NCBI RefSeq assembly: GCF_003473485.1
Contig: NC_053042.1
Span: forward strand, 56,135,762-56,199,761
DNA from: Medicago truncatula
Taxonomy: Eukaryota; Streptophyta; Magnoliopsida; Fabales; Fabaceae
DNA: 64,000 bases
Reading direction: 5' to 3'
The position numbers and the translations under genes were made by a program. This document shows positions 8,820 through 19,864 of the stretch, one piece after another (the stretch's first letter is position 1; each line of letters starts with the position of its first letter). The notes beneath the pieces are model-generated. The model worked only from the letters and a program-made list of their open reading frames with translations, searched no databases and was not told where the DNA came from.

Positions 8820-10319
8820 CTTAATACATCATATGGTCTTTTAACTTATTTTCTGTTTTCAATTTGGTCTCTTAACTATTAAATGTTTTAAATTGGTCAT
8901 TTATCTTCTTTACATCATTTAATTTGGTCCTATTTTATTTATTTTAACACAAAAAAAAAAGTCCGTTGGATAAACGAGGCCTATGTGTATCACCAGATTT
9001 ATTTTACATTTTTCATCTTCTTTCCTCATCTTCATCTTCATACAACTTTAATCAATCTTCATCATCTTCAACTTTTTTTTTTCTTTCAAAAATTCATCAT
9101 AAGAGATTGTTATTTTCATTTTTGCTCTTTTTTCTAACGATGGTGGGTGATAAAACAAAATCTTTAAAAGCTTAATGTTCGGTCTCAAATGGCAGCTACA
9201 ACAACAACAACACAATTGATCAATCTCACGCGCTTTCCACGCTTCAATCTTCACCACTTCTCAGTAAACAATGTTCACATTCTTCATCACCAACCCTTTC
9301 CTTCCAAACTCTACTACAACCATCGTTCAAATCTCAAAACCATCAATTGCAATTGCAAGGTATATAATTTTCACCTTCATCTTGTTGTTTCAGCAAAAAA
9401 GGGTCACTCAAAATTTTGTTTTTAGAAAAAGGGTAACTCAAAATTTGTTATTGAATTTATTTTTTTTACTCTTGTTTGCGATTTTTGTAGCTGAATAACT
9501 CAAGTGGGGGAGAACCATATGAGATTGATGTAGGTGTTTTTGGAGGATATAATGGGATTGAAGACGAGAGTGATGAGGATGACGAAGAGAGTAATGTTGA
9601 TTTGTTGATAAAATTCTTGAATAGGTATGAAGGGTGTGAGAATTAAAGTTATGGGTTTGGATCCAATTGAAGAACTTGAGGGAAATAACCGTGTGGTTTT
9701 GAAGTTTTAAGAGGATGTGCTGGATTTTGAATGGGGCAAGAGTTTTTGATAAAAGAGTGAGTTTTTTCATTGAGAGTGGATTAAGTGATTGTGGAAAATG
9801 TTAATGAAATCTTGATCTTGTCAATTTTGATTTTGGTGACAGAGAAGGATAAGGTTATGTGATGGATTTAGATTTCAATTTTTTTATTTTTGAAATTTTG
9901 GGTTTAGATTATGAGGGTGTGATAAAGAAGAAAAAGGAAGAAGATGAAGAAATGAAAAGAAAAAAAAAATTACTTGTTGATGGTTCACTTGATTATGTGA
10001 TTTTTATTGAAGTTGAAATGATAAATTTTTTAAAGAACAAAAAAAAGTTGAAGATGATGAAGATTGATGAAGGTTGTATGAAGATGAAAGTGATGGAAGA
10101 TGATGAAGAAAAGTAAAGTAAATTAGGTGTTGGTGATACACAGTTAGATCTGATAGACTTCATTTATCCAACGATCTCCTTTTTATGGGTGTTAAAATGA
10201 ATAAAATAGAACCAAATTGAATGATGGAAAGAAGATAAAGGATCAATTTGAAACGTTTAATAGTTAGAGGACCAAATTGAAAACAGAAAATAAGTTAAGG
10301 GACCAAATGATGTATTAAG
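8820..10319. mobile_element. Long-TIR DNA element carrying a gene-like fragment (Pack-MULE-like)
   Basis: The left arm (about 8820-9100) and right arm (about 10030-10319) are inverted copies about 280 bp long. Left CTTAATACATCATATGGTC matches the reverse of GACCAAATGATGTATTAAG. The match continues through the 'ggtcctattttatttatttt', 'gttggataaa' and 'catcttcatcttcat' regions. Between the arms lie about 930 bp with a plastid-transit-like exon and an acidic coding stretch (see 9189-9770). No transposase is present, so it is non-autonomous. I could not find matching target duplications, so the superfamily call rests on TIR length and style. Confidence 0.7.
9189..9770 (+). pseudogene. Captured gene fragment: transit-peptide-like exon plus acidic exon
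   Basis: A first exon-like piece starts ATGGCAGCTACAACAACAAC and reads MAATTTTTQLINLTRFPRF, rich in Ser/Thr/His/Arg and poor in acidic residues, like a plastid transit peptide. It ends near 9360 at a GT donor (GCAAGGTATATA). A second piece from about 9500 reads SSGGEPYEIDVGVFGGYNG then ESDEDDEESNVDLLIKFL and then hits stops. An AT-rich intron-like stretch separates them. The reading frame does not continue to a full protein, so this is a transduplicated fragment of an unidentified host gene, inside the long-TIR element. Confidence 0.55.
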
Positions 10320-10391
10320 CCATAAAATAAAAATCAGTTTCAAACATAACAATAAATCATTGAAACACCGTAAAACCATTGAAACAAGATA

Positions 10392-11599
10392 GAGCAAATA
10401 GTCACTTTAGCCCCTGATTCTGCAGCTCGCTGTCACATAGGTCTCTGGCTCAGGATTAAATACAGATAAGTCTCTCTGCATTTCCGTTATCACTTTAGTC
10501 CCTGACGTTAAAAAAATCTGTTAAGTGATGATGTGTCACAAGGACCAAAGTGAAAGTAGAAAATGGTCACTTTGATCCCTAAACCAAAAATCAATATCCT
10601 CAAATTGAATATCAAATTCCTAAATCCCTAAATTTTAAATCCTTAAATGTCATCTAATTATCTTTTTTGTTCAAAATCAATCTTCCATTAAACACCAACC
10701 TACTGTTAGGTCCCTGACTGCGCATACTTACTATCAATTAGACCCCTGACTGTGCATACTATTATCAGTTAGGTCCCTGACAGTAAACACGAAATTTCAC
10801 TAAAGTTCCTGGCTATTAGAGACTTTTTTGGCTTGAAAGTTGATCTTGAGGCAATGATATGTTGGGCTAAGGTTTGGAGTTTTATAGTAGTATCATAGTG
10901 TTGTGGTTCTGTTATTTCTTTTACTTTTAGTATATAATGACATCGGGATTACATATATAGAAAAATGAATTATGAACGGTGTATTTAATTATAATCCCCG
11001 TAAGTATTTTAAAGTCATAGCTTGATTTTTTATGTGTCTTTCAACAACAATATCCAATTATAAACAATAGAAATTATGTTAAAAGAAATAAATGAATTGT
11101 CATTTGAATATATCTTGAGCTATTGGTTATTGTATGCTCAGACCTACGGGGTAGAGATATGAATTATCATGTGAATATAACAATAATCAAGAGTAATAGA
11201 AGCTAATGGATTTGCTAATTCATTGTCAAGGACCTAACTGATAGTAAGTATGCGCAGTTGGGGACCTAACACTAAGTTGTGTTTAATGAAAGATTAATTT
11301 TAAACAAAAGAGAGAATTAGATGACATTTAGGGATTTGAGATTTAAGGATTTAGGAATTTGATATTCAATTTGGGAATACTTATTTTTGGTTCAGGGACC
11401 AAAGTGACTATTTTCTACTTTCACTTTGGCCCCTGTGACACCTCAGATGCACTACATCATCACTTAACACATTTTTTTAACGTCAAGACTAAAGTGATAA
11501 TGGAAGTGCAGAGTCAGAGACTTATTTATATTTAATCCTGACTCAGGGACCTATGTGACAGCGATGTGCAAAGTCAGAGACCAATGTGATTATTTGCTC
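10392..11599. mobile_element. Mutator-like long-TIR element, non-autonomous
   Basis: Inverted arms of roughly 400 bp: left GAGCAAATAGTCACTTTAGC against right GATTATTTGCTC. Shared internal landmarks include 'gctgtcacataggtc', 'taagtctct' and 'acgttaaaaaaa'. Nine-bp flanks AACAAGATA (10383-10391) and AACAAAATA (11600-11608) match at eight positions, as expected of a Mutator-like target duplication. The centre (about 10820-11210) is AT-rich with no recognisable gene. It lies only about 70 bp from the preceding long-TIR element but has a different TIR sequence. Confidence 0.8.
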
Positions 11600-11608
11600 A
11601 ACAAAATA

Positions 11609-12400
11609 TGAATAACAGGTGTGTATACGAAAGCAATCCAAGTAACATGAGTGTATCTACAGAACACGGGTGTATATAGCAATGCCAATAATCACAAATG
11701 GTGGAGGTGTGTTGGCTTGTATCAATTGTTGTAAATTCCAATGGTGGGGTTATATGACCGTGGCGCTGCACCATCGGGAGCACTGCTTCTACAATAACAA
11801 AGATGACGACAGTGGTAGGAAAAGTTGGTATACTTTTCTTGAAAGGGATGAAGTTGAAAGGAGGAGATGAAAGGGACGCGATGGAGAACATAAAAACGAA
11901 AAGTTCTTCTTGAGGTTTTAGATTTTGGAAAGAAATTAAAAAACCATTTTCAAAATAAGCGAATAACCAACTTAACCCAATTTTATCCCAACAGTTTAAA
12001 ATCAAGGAATTTCTACAGTACACCGGCGGTGTACTTTTGCTTCATAATTTTATAAATTAACGATCATTTTTTATGTAATAAATAGTTATTTGTCAATATT
12101 TATATTTTATAGAACATCATTTCATAAGAAAAAATATCATTTCATTGTTTATAAGAATTATAGTAATTTTTTTTTACATATTATCATAAAAAATAATGAA
12201 TGTTCTCGATTATGAGTGATAAAAATTCAAAAAATAATTTTATTTTGTTGACATTTTTGATGAATAAAATTTAATTATTATAATTATAAATGACAAAAAA
12301 TAATATTTTTCCTCAAAAAACAACTTATTAGATTTTTGTTTTCTTCAAATTGTTTTTTTTTTTTTTATGAAGTATTAGATTTTTGTTTTCTTCATATTCT
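11609..12400. other. Intergenic stretch without a recognised gene
   Basis: Short open frames on both strands at 11610-12020 show no family signature. From 12030 the DNA is very AT-rich. A 24-bp direct repeat (beginning ATTAGATTTTTG) occurs at about 12329 and 12372, separated by a T-run. Confidence 0.5.
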
Positions 12401-12493
12401 TTTTTTTTTCTTTGGGTGGTGGCCGGGGTTCAAACGCCGGACCTTGCATATATTATGCATTGTCTATACCAACTGAGCTAAGCTCACGAGGAC
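12401..12493 (-). mobile_element. tRNA-derived SINE, minus strand
   Basis: On the minus strand: TCCTCGTGAGCTTAGCTCAG, A box TAGCTCAGTTGGT, B box GTTTGAACCCC, then an A-run. Same family as 5501-5587; just downstream of the MAEA-type gene. Confidence 0.75.
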
Positions 12494-12900
12494 AAATTCT
12501 TTTTCTTTTATGAAATACAAATTGTTAGGTATTCAATACTTTAACGAAAAGTTCGCAAAAATCAATTAGTATTGTTCATTATTATAAAATGCATAGAAGT
12601 TAAAAAGAACCTCTACTGGTAAGTTCAATCCATAATCCCATGAAAGAGAAGTTCATTACAATGGAAAATACTAAATCAATCTATGCACATGTTTAAGTCA
12701 TCCAAGTGATACTAAAAACAGTTTACATATGTACAAGCTTTAAGTAAAGACCGGAACACATATAAATAAATATATTGACTGGTTAATGAAAGGGTCGTAA
12801 GAGTAACTTTGCAAACATTCCCAATCTGAAAGCCACAGTAGCTTGAAGCCAATGGCAGGGTTCACATTTTCAATCATTAATCAAATTTAAGTATTTAGAT

Positions 12901-15900
12901 TTATGAAATATATGCCTTGACCAGTTCTGTGTAACTGCAAACTAAACCTGTCCTTGGGCAGATGATTCTACCATTATTCTTCTTAGCCATCTCTTCAAGA
13001 GCCTAAAAAGGAGCAAACGACAATATAGGATTAGCCTCAAGTCATTCTTAAATGTAGAACATCTAGAATAACAGGACTTGTATAATAAATAAATAAATAA
13101 AAGGTACCTTGGTGCTATAAACATATCCATTGGGCAAGACTTGCGGTGGGTTCTCCGTGTCCATTAGCTCCTTTGTTATGTAGCAAACAAGTTTTGAGTG
13201 ATGCTGCTTTGAATATGGTAATGGCAAGGCTAGTGTGCGGAAAGCCTCCTGTGATAGAGGATCTTCTTTTGTGCAATCATCCTCGTAACAATATCTTTAT
13301 CAAGTCAAGGGACATTTATCAATAGAATTATCACAGACAAAGTTTACAGACAACCTAAGGTTGCAATAACAAATGTGCAAATTTATGAGCAAGAGGCTTG
13401 GTATTATCAGTATGAGCCTTTAAATCTTCAACAAGTCTTAAAATCGACAACAATCAAGACTTATCCCGCTAAGTGGGGTCGGCTACAAGAATCAAACGGC
13501 ATCATATTGTTCTACAAAAACTATGTCTTTATCCAACTCATTAACATCTAGATCCTTCTTGATAGTTTCTCTTATATTTGTTCTAGGTCTTCCTCTACCT
13601 CTAGAGATTTGACTCCCTTCCATCTGATCTACTCTCTGCACTACAGAACCCACATGTTTTCTCTTCACATGCCCAACTCACCTAAGTCTAGTTTCTACCC
13701 CAACTCTCTCTCCAATGTTCTCATTTCTAATCTTATCTTGTCTAGTCTTACCACACATCCAACACAACATCCTCATGTCTGCTACGCTTAATTTATTTTT
13801 GTGTTGTTTCATTACCACCAAACACTATGTCCCGTACAACACTGCCGGTACTTTCGCCGGTCTTAAAAATGAGAAGCATGTAAAAGAGAGCAACCATACT
13901 TTAGATGGATTGATGGAATAGTAGTAAAAGATCTGTTAGACCTTGAGAACTGACATAAAAATCAACTGAAGGCCTTGGCCACCAGTTAAAAATGTTTTGA
14001 ATAATGTACCCAAAATAAACTACGATTATCGATAACTGCTACAAAAGGCTCAAGACAATAGATTGATTATCAATATCAACAACCCATTAAAGAGAGTCCA
14101 AGTGATTTAATTTCATTTTTTTGTAGGTCATTTGTATATGAATGTAAGTATTGATAGTGACTTGTGACTATCCCGGAGGATAGGAATTTTAGGTAAAAAA
14201 CTTCATGCAGATCATAATCTATATTTTTTTATGGATACGGAGTTTTGAGAGCCGAAAGTCCAGCTTGCAGATAGATATTGAGCAAAGGCTCTAAAGTCAT
14301 GCCATATAACTTGCAGAACTCTTGTTTGAAATGGTCTACTAGATAATCCCATTGTTTAGGTTCAAATAAGACCTGTAAATTATGTGAAAGAAAATTGCAA
14401 ATATATCAGTGCTGAAAAGGAAACTGCCAAAGAATTGGCAATGCAATATGAAGCAAAAAGTCTACTAATAAACAAAAGCATCAAAACGATGTGTCCGACC
14501 AATATCATGTTGATAGACTTCATTGTAACTAGTAAATACAACAGGCATGGAAATTTTCTTCTATAAGAAATTATCGTAGTTAAACAGAAATTCATGCAAA
14601 TAAATTTTTGTTGCTTATCAAATAAACTCCTGTTACTTATCTGATCAACAAAGGAGGAACTATGTTTGACAATGAAATAGGTGATACATACTGCACAACA
14701 CAAGTTATCTCGATTATTAAAACATGTAGGCAAATACATTACAATTAACAGCTTAAGAGATCTGAAGCATGTTTTGTCAACTAAATCATAAACTATAAAA
14801 ACTAAGAAACATAGTTATAACTGCTAGCAGTTAGATACTGTTATTAGCATATTGCTTGCCAACTCATATCAGTTACAACTAGAAAATTCAAAGCCAACTG
14901 TGATTCAACAAATAATATGAAATACTGGCTGCTTATGCTCTGTTTGGTTAATGAGAGAACGAATAAAGAAATAAATTAGAGAGAGATGTGAGAAAAGGAG
15001 TGGATCGTTGGTATTGTTTAGAGAGAGAGAGTAATAGAAAAGGATTCTCTCTCCCTTTGTTTGGTTAAATAAAAAAAGTGTGATGAGATAATGGGTGTAT
15101 TTTTAAAACAATAATACCCCTGTCCACTCCAATTTTTTCTAGTGCAACTCCTATCCATCAATGTTTCTCATATGGTTGTTGCTTGAAGATAAAAACCCTG
15201 GCTTGTAGCTTCACTTTTTGGTACTACATGATTTATAAAATATTGTTAATATTTTGAAAATTATAGTCTCCGTTGAACATCCATAAAAGAAACTTTAAAT
15301 ATTATCATGAGATACACTGAATTTGTGGTATGAGAAATGCCAGGAACACTCTTTCTCTAACACTCACCACTTTCTGTGGGATCCATTTCGAAAGTGTGGT
15401 ACCCACATAGATTCACCCAATAAGAGAGGGAATGTTAGAGAGGGTGTTAGAAAGAGAGTGTCCATAGCACTCCTCTTTGTAGTCAGCTAGTGTCCTTTTT
15501 AAAATATTTTATTCAAAAAAGGGCCCAGCTCAGCATCACGCATGTCTAACTTTGTTGAGCAAGCCAAACTCCTAGTTAGAAAACACGCCCAGGAACATTA
15601 TGAAGGAGGGCAAGTCAGAATGACAGATATTATAGGAAAATTGTAGAAACATTAGCTTCTAGCCTCTTTTTTTTTTTTTTTGTACCTTAAAGGAAAAGCA
15701 GTTCAAGTGCTCTGATCAATTCATCACGTTCACTAAACAAAAGGAGTTTCACACTCTCTTTCCTAATTATCTCCCATCTATTTCTTTCTTCTAAATTTCA
15801 TTCATACCAAACATAGTGTTGGTATAAAATCAATGGTGTCAATAGCGCATAGCAAAAAATAGCAGCAGGTTGTTAAAATTCTGCTATGCAATGGTGCTAT

Positions 15901-17802
15901 AGCGCTACTATAGCAGCTATTTGACAACATTTTTCCCTAAACAGTGTATCAAAGGAAAAATAGCGGTTCGTCCAAATTCAGCTATGCTATAGCAGTACGG
16001 CGTCGCTATGAATGGTGCCATTCAACAACTATGAATATTAAATACAATCATAACAATATTGCATTAAGAAAAATAAAATTAAAGACGCACCAGTATCACT
16101 AATGCACAAACACACACAAAAGAAACCCCATTATCACCTTATATTTTGTGCACGGTGTATCTCTTTTAAAAGCTAGTAATGCTGTGACTTCCTGCAGTTC
16201 TTTCATGTGGTTGCCTGCCCATGGTGCAAGATACTTCTTAGCATACGCGATGGCTCTTAAATTGCTTTCAGTTCTTACCAATTCTATGAACTCTTGAAGT
16301 CTCAACTGGAACTCCAACTTGCTCTGTTAACATTAAATCGCTCTTAATTAACAATTGTAAATAGTATGACGCCAAGTTATGCATCAGATACCAACAATTA
16401 AACATCACACAAGAAAATCTGGTAGTTGTTGATATTCAAGAAAGTCTGGCTTTGCATCAATTTAAAAAAAAAAAAAAATCAATTTCGAACCAGACTTGCA
16501 TCATTTTTATTTATTTTTTTCAAACAACCTCATACAGTGGTTATTTCTCTTTTCTATGAATATATTCTATAGTTGCTGGGTGAGTGAGACGATCCTACAA
16601 ATATTCTTATTGCCTTAACATAAATGCATTACCTAGACTTAAGAGCCAAAAAAATACCAGCCTATAAGTATGAGGAAGCAACTATTAATAAGATCAAACA
16701 GCAGTATAAACCTTAGACTTCTTCAGCCTTGATTTGTTATCAGCACACCATGCTAGGGCAGGTGCAGCATCCTTATTTTGCAAAGCATCAATAACCGTTT
16801 TTGCCTCTTGGAATACATCAATATCAACTAGATCCTGATACACAAAGACCAATAAATATCACTATTATATCAAAAGTAACCAAAAACAAAACAACAGATT
16901 GCAACATGTTACACAAAGAAGACCCAAAAGAAACAGCATATTACCAGCATCAAATGATCATCAAAGTCATTACCTGCAAGTTGCTGCATTCAGCAAGTTT
17001 CTCTGCAGTGTCATAATACGACATCCTCAACATATAATCAACAAGAATCCGCTTCAAGCGAGTGGTATTCCATTCAGACATATTTTCTGCCTCAGCAGAT
17101 TCCAAATGTTCGATGCGCACACGGCACTTCTGCGCTTGCAAATTCTCTGCTCGATTACCTTCTTCCAACTTAACATATTTTCACAATTAAAAGCCAAAAT
17201 AATCAAAATTACAAAACATAATTAATCAAATATGCAACTAAAAATCATACGCAGTATCTACATTGCAACTAAAACAAAGTGAAACGAAACATCAAATTAT
17301 TTACACAGTTGTGCTTAAACTAACACTGCAAATCAAGATTCAACAAATTTAAACACGAAACTGAAATAATCTACGATTAGCGTAATCATGAAAACATGTG
17401 ATTCGTATGAAAAAAGAACAAATAATAAAAAACAAATCTGCATCATCGAAAATCGAATCAAAAAATTAGGTTAGTAATTACTTTTCTCTTGAGCCCTTGG
17501 AGGCGAGAGACGAGAGAGTTAAGGTGATTGACGGCGTCGTCAGGGGATAAGTCAGAACCGGCGGCATCAGAGACGCCGGAGATAACGGCGGACATCTCTT
17601 TCTCGACGACTCGGTGGTTGGCACGGATGGTTTTCTTGTAGTGTTCAAAAGGGACTCTAAGGAACTGGTGTTCGAGCTTGAGAGATTCCGTGAGTCGAGG
17701 GAGGTTGGAGGACGGAGCGGGTGTAGGGTTGACGGCGGCGATAGCTCCGATTTGGGCTCCGGCGGCAGTGTTGTTTCCGTTTGGAATGGAATCCATTTCC
17801 AT
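12901..17802 (-). CDS. MAEA/GID9-like subunit of the CTLH (GID) E3 ubiquitin ligase complex
   Basis: Seven coding exons on the minus strand: 17482-17802, 16974-17168, 16712-16834, 16138-16323, 14239-14372, 13108-13294, 12901-13002. They total 1248 nt, giving 415 aa, about the usual plant length. The N-terminus (MEMDSIPNG) leads into an LEHQFLRVPFEHYKK helix. LisH lies in exon 2 (TTRLKRILVDYMLRMSYYDT, about residues 137-156), CTLH in exons 3-4 (EAKTVIDALQNKDAAPALAW and EFQLRLQEFIELVR) and CRA after it. A degenerate RING-like domain ends NGRIICPRTGLVCSYTELVK. The protein is homologous to yeast Fyv10/Gid9 and animal MAEA, which pair with RMD5 in the ligase core. A second Met lies at 17796. The 1.8-kb intron 4 and 0.9-kb intron 5 are loaded with repeats. 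Confidence 0.93.
13440..13890 (-). mobile_element. RTE-type LINE 3' end in MAEA intron
   Basis: Read on the minus strand, pieces match the C-terminus of plant RTE reverse-transcriptase ORFs: ADMRMLCWMCGKTRQDKIRN, VQRVDQMEGSQISRGRGRPR and NIRETIKKDLDVNELD. After them comes the common tail 'ccccacttagcgggataag' and a TTG-rich end. An internal stop and loss of the 5' part show it is a dead 5'-truncated copy. It lies in the same orientation as the host gene. Confidence 0.8.
14938..15822. mobile_element. TIR element of the 'CTCTGTTTGG' type with a nested MITE
   Basis: Left end CTCTGTTTGGTTAATGAGAG and right end, read inversely, CTATGTTTGGTATGAATG are similar, and both continue into AGAAATAAAT/AGAAATAGAT. 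Between them lies non-coding DNA and the separate MITE at 15332-15476. Boundaries are approximate. Confidence 0.45.
15332..15476. mobile_element. MITE with about 30-bp TIRs
   Basis: Left AACACTCTTTCTCTAACACTC-like and right GTTAGAAAGAGAGTGTCCAT are inverted copies (about 145 bp overall), enclosing a GGGATCC-containing core. Lies in MAEA intron 4. Confidence 0.6.
15838..16030. mobile_element. MITE-like repeat with AATGGTG.CAATAGCG termini
   Basis: The left end CAATGGTGTCAATAGCGCAT and the right end, read inversely, GAATGGCACCATTCATAGCG are similar. The core is built of repeats of 'ctatagc/gctatag', a composition common in plant hAT-like MITEs. Non-coding, in MAEA intron 4. Confidence 0.5.
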
Positions 17803-19330
17803 TGGGAGAAGGAACAAAACAGAACAGAATGGAATCTCAGTTCTCAGATTGTTACTCGCAACTCGATAAATGCTTCTACAAAACCAAAACCAGTATATTT
17901 TCAATATTTAGATTTGAATATGTTTCTTTAGCGATTAAAATGGGATTTTTTTAATAAATTTATACGATTTTAGTCCTTTTTTTTATTAATTTTTAGTAAA
18001 GAAACTGAGTATTTTACCCTATAAAAATAAAAATGTTAATTTTTTTTGGTAGTGAAAAAAAAAAGTTAATTTAATAAAGAATAAAAATATATTTAATCTC
18101 AAATACATAATTTATAATATGTTAACCTCAAATTAATATGAATTAGAAAAGGAATGTTTTTGACTAAAAAAAATTTTTTTTTTTTGAAAGATTGACTAAA
18201 AAAATTATCTATAACAGTATAACTATAATAATAGTATATATATATATATGGAGTATACTTCTTTAAAAAAATGTATATATAAAGGAAATATATGATTTTT
18301 TGTGCTGGATTTTTCATTATTTCAGTTATATCTTAAACATATTTGTTTTTAAGAAAGCTATAGTATTGGTGCTATTGAAAAAATTAAGAGTTTTTATGAT
18401 ATTTGTTATATTGTTGATAAAAGATAAACATAGTTTATTATTGTTTAAAAGTCACACACATTTATATTTATTTATTTTTTGACAAAACACACATTTATAC
18501 ATTTTTTTTTTTTTGAAGAAACTAAGCCACATTTATACATATCATTTTAATAAAAATCAAAATTTTATTAAAAAAAGTGTTTATAATTTATAAATGTTAG
18601 TGTAGTAGAAGAGCGGACATATGAGTGCTCGTCAGAACGCAGTAAATATATTTTCTTTTATTGACAAAATTTTGAATTGGATTTTCATTATTCAAATTAT
18701 ATCACTAAACAAATTTTTCTATGATAATGTTATATTATCGTTGGTGTAATTGAAAATGACAAGTTAATATTATATTTGTTATATTGTTGATGTAATTGAA
18801 AAAATTAAGTGTGATTTGTTAAAATTTGAAGTCACAAACACATATACATATAATTTTGATCAAAATCTAAATAACTTTAATCAAACTCAAAATTTCATAA
18901 AAATATATTGATCATAATTTATGCTCATTAACACAATAAAAAGAGCGGACATAAGAATACGAAATACTCATCTACATGTACTAATAAATGATGTAAAGAG
19001 AAAATTTAGGGGAGAACTCGCTAATTATATTTTTTGAAAGGGGAGCGAACTCATTCTATTGTCCAACATATTCTTCAACCAAGATCAATCTCAACTAAAC
19101 AACGTTGAAATCTATAACATATAAGAAAATAACTCTGATTGGCCAAAATGTAAGGAGACTCTTCCCACTCTACAACATTGCGTGAGGAAAATTCTCTCAC
19201 ATTTCCAAGCTAACATTATCTTTTTGTGTTAACCATTATGGGAAGGGTTTTAGTAGCATCATCTCGTGAACAATATACTCATTCCTCGGTTTTAGTAACC
19301 CTTTCAACGCATAATCTCGTTAACAATATA
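17803..19330. other. Intergenic region between CLP1 3' end and MAEA 5' end
   Basis: Contains the MAEA promoter and 5' UTR side (17803-17950), then extremely AT-rich DNA with a (TA)n tract near 18236. No gene is seen. An old tandem duplication lies at 18300-18965. Confidence 0.6.
18300..18965 (+). repeat. Ancient tandem duplication, about 340-bp unit
   Basis: Unit 1 (about 18306-18625) and unit 2 (about 18675-18965) share ordered landmarks: GGATTTT(T)CATTATT, ATATTTGTTATATTGTTGAT, GAAAAAATTAAG, GTCACA(C/A)ACA and AGAGCGGACATA. They are diverged and AT-rich, with no coding potential. Confidence 0.6.
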
Positions 19331-19531
19331 CTCTTTCCATACCATTATAAGTGACCATTTTTTTCATTTCACACATATTAAGAAAAAATGTAAAGTAACG
19401 TAAAGTAAAATATATCAAACTGAAAATGATGAAAGTAATATTTAAAATTAATATTGTATTGAAAAGTGATATGAGACAGTTATTTTAGAACAATTTTTTT
19501 TAAATGGCTTACTTATTATAGACGGATGGAG
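19331..19531. mobile_element. Stowaway-type MITE
   Basis: Left CTCTTTCCATACCATTATAA and right TTATTATAGACGGATGGAG are inverted, with TA on both flanks. About 200 bp. Lies just downstream of the CLP1 gene. Confidence 0.7.
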
Positions 19532-19864
19532 TAATGCTCAAGTGATATTCACAGAAATCGCATTCAAAGACGAGCTAAATGGCAATCCAGATGTGACTGT
19601 TTCAGTGTGGCAATGGCAAATGCACAATTGCAATTCAACTTTCTGGGTAATAAAGAACTTGCAATTTTACGAGCATATAATAATTATATTATAATTTGGA
19701 TATTGCTTGAAAAAGAGAAAGGTCAGCATTCCACTAGGAGACAACCCCCCACAAAAGGATCATAAATTACCGTTAGTATTTACATTGATCAAGACTTGAG
19801 ATTGGATAATCAAAATAAAAAACTACCAAGAGAATGACTGTCTATTACAAAAATGTTCATCGGC

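Noticed and set aside
9048-9257. Minus-strand 69-aa frame rich in Lys and Cys
   Set aside because: Shadow of GAA/GAT-rich repeats in the long TIR and of the captured exon on the other strand.
11598-12023. 141-aa open frame on the minus strand
   Set aside because: No signal, domain or codon regularity; overlaps the end of a MULE and has no homologous-looking exon neighbours.
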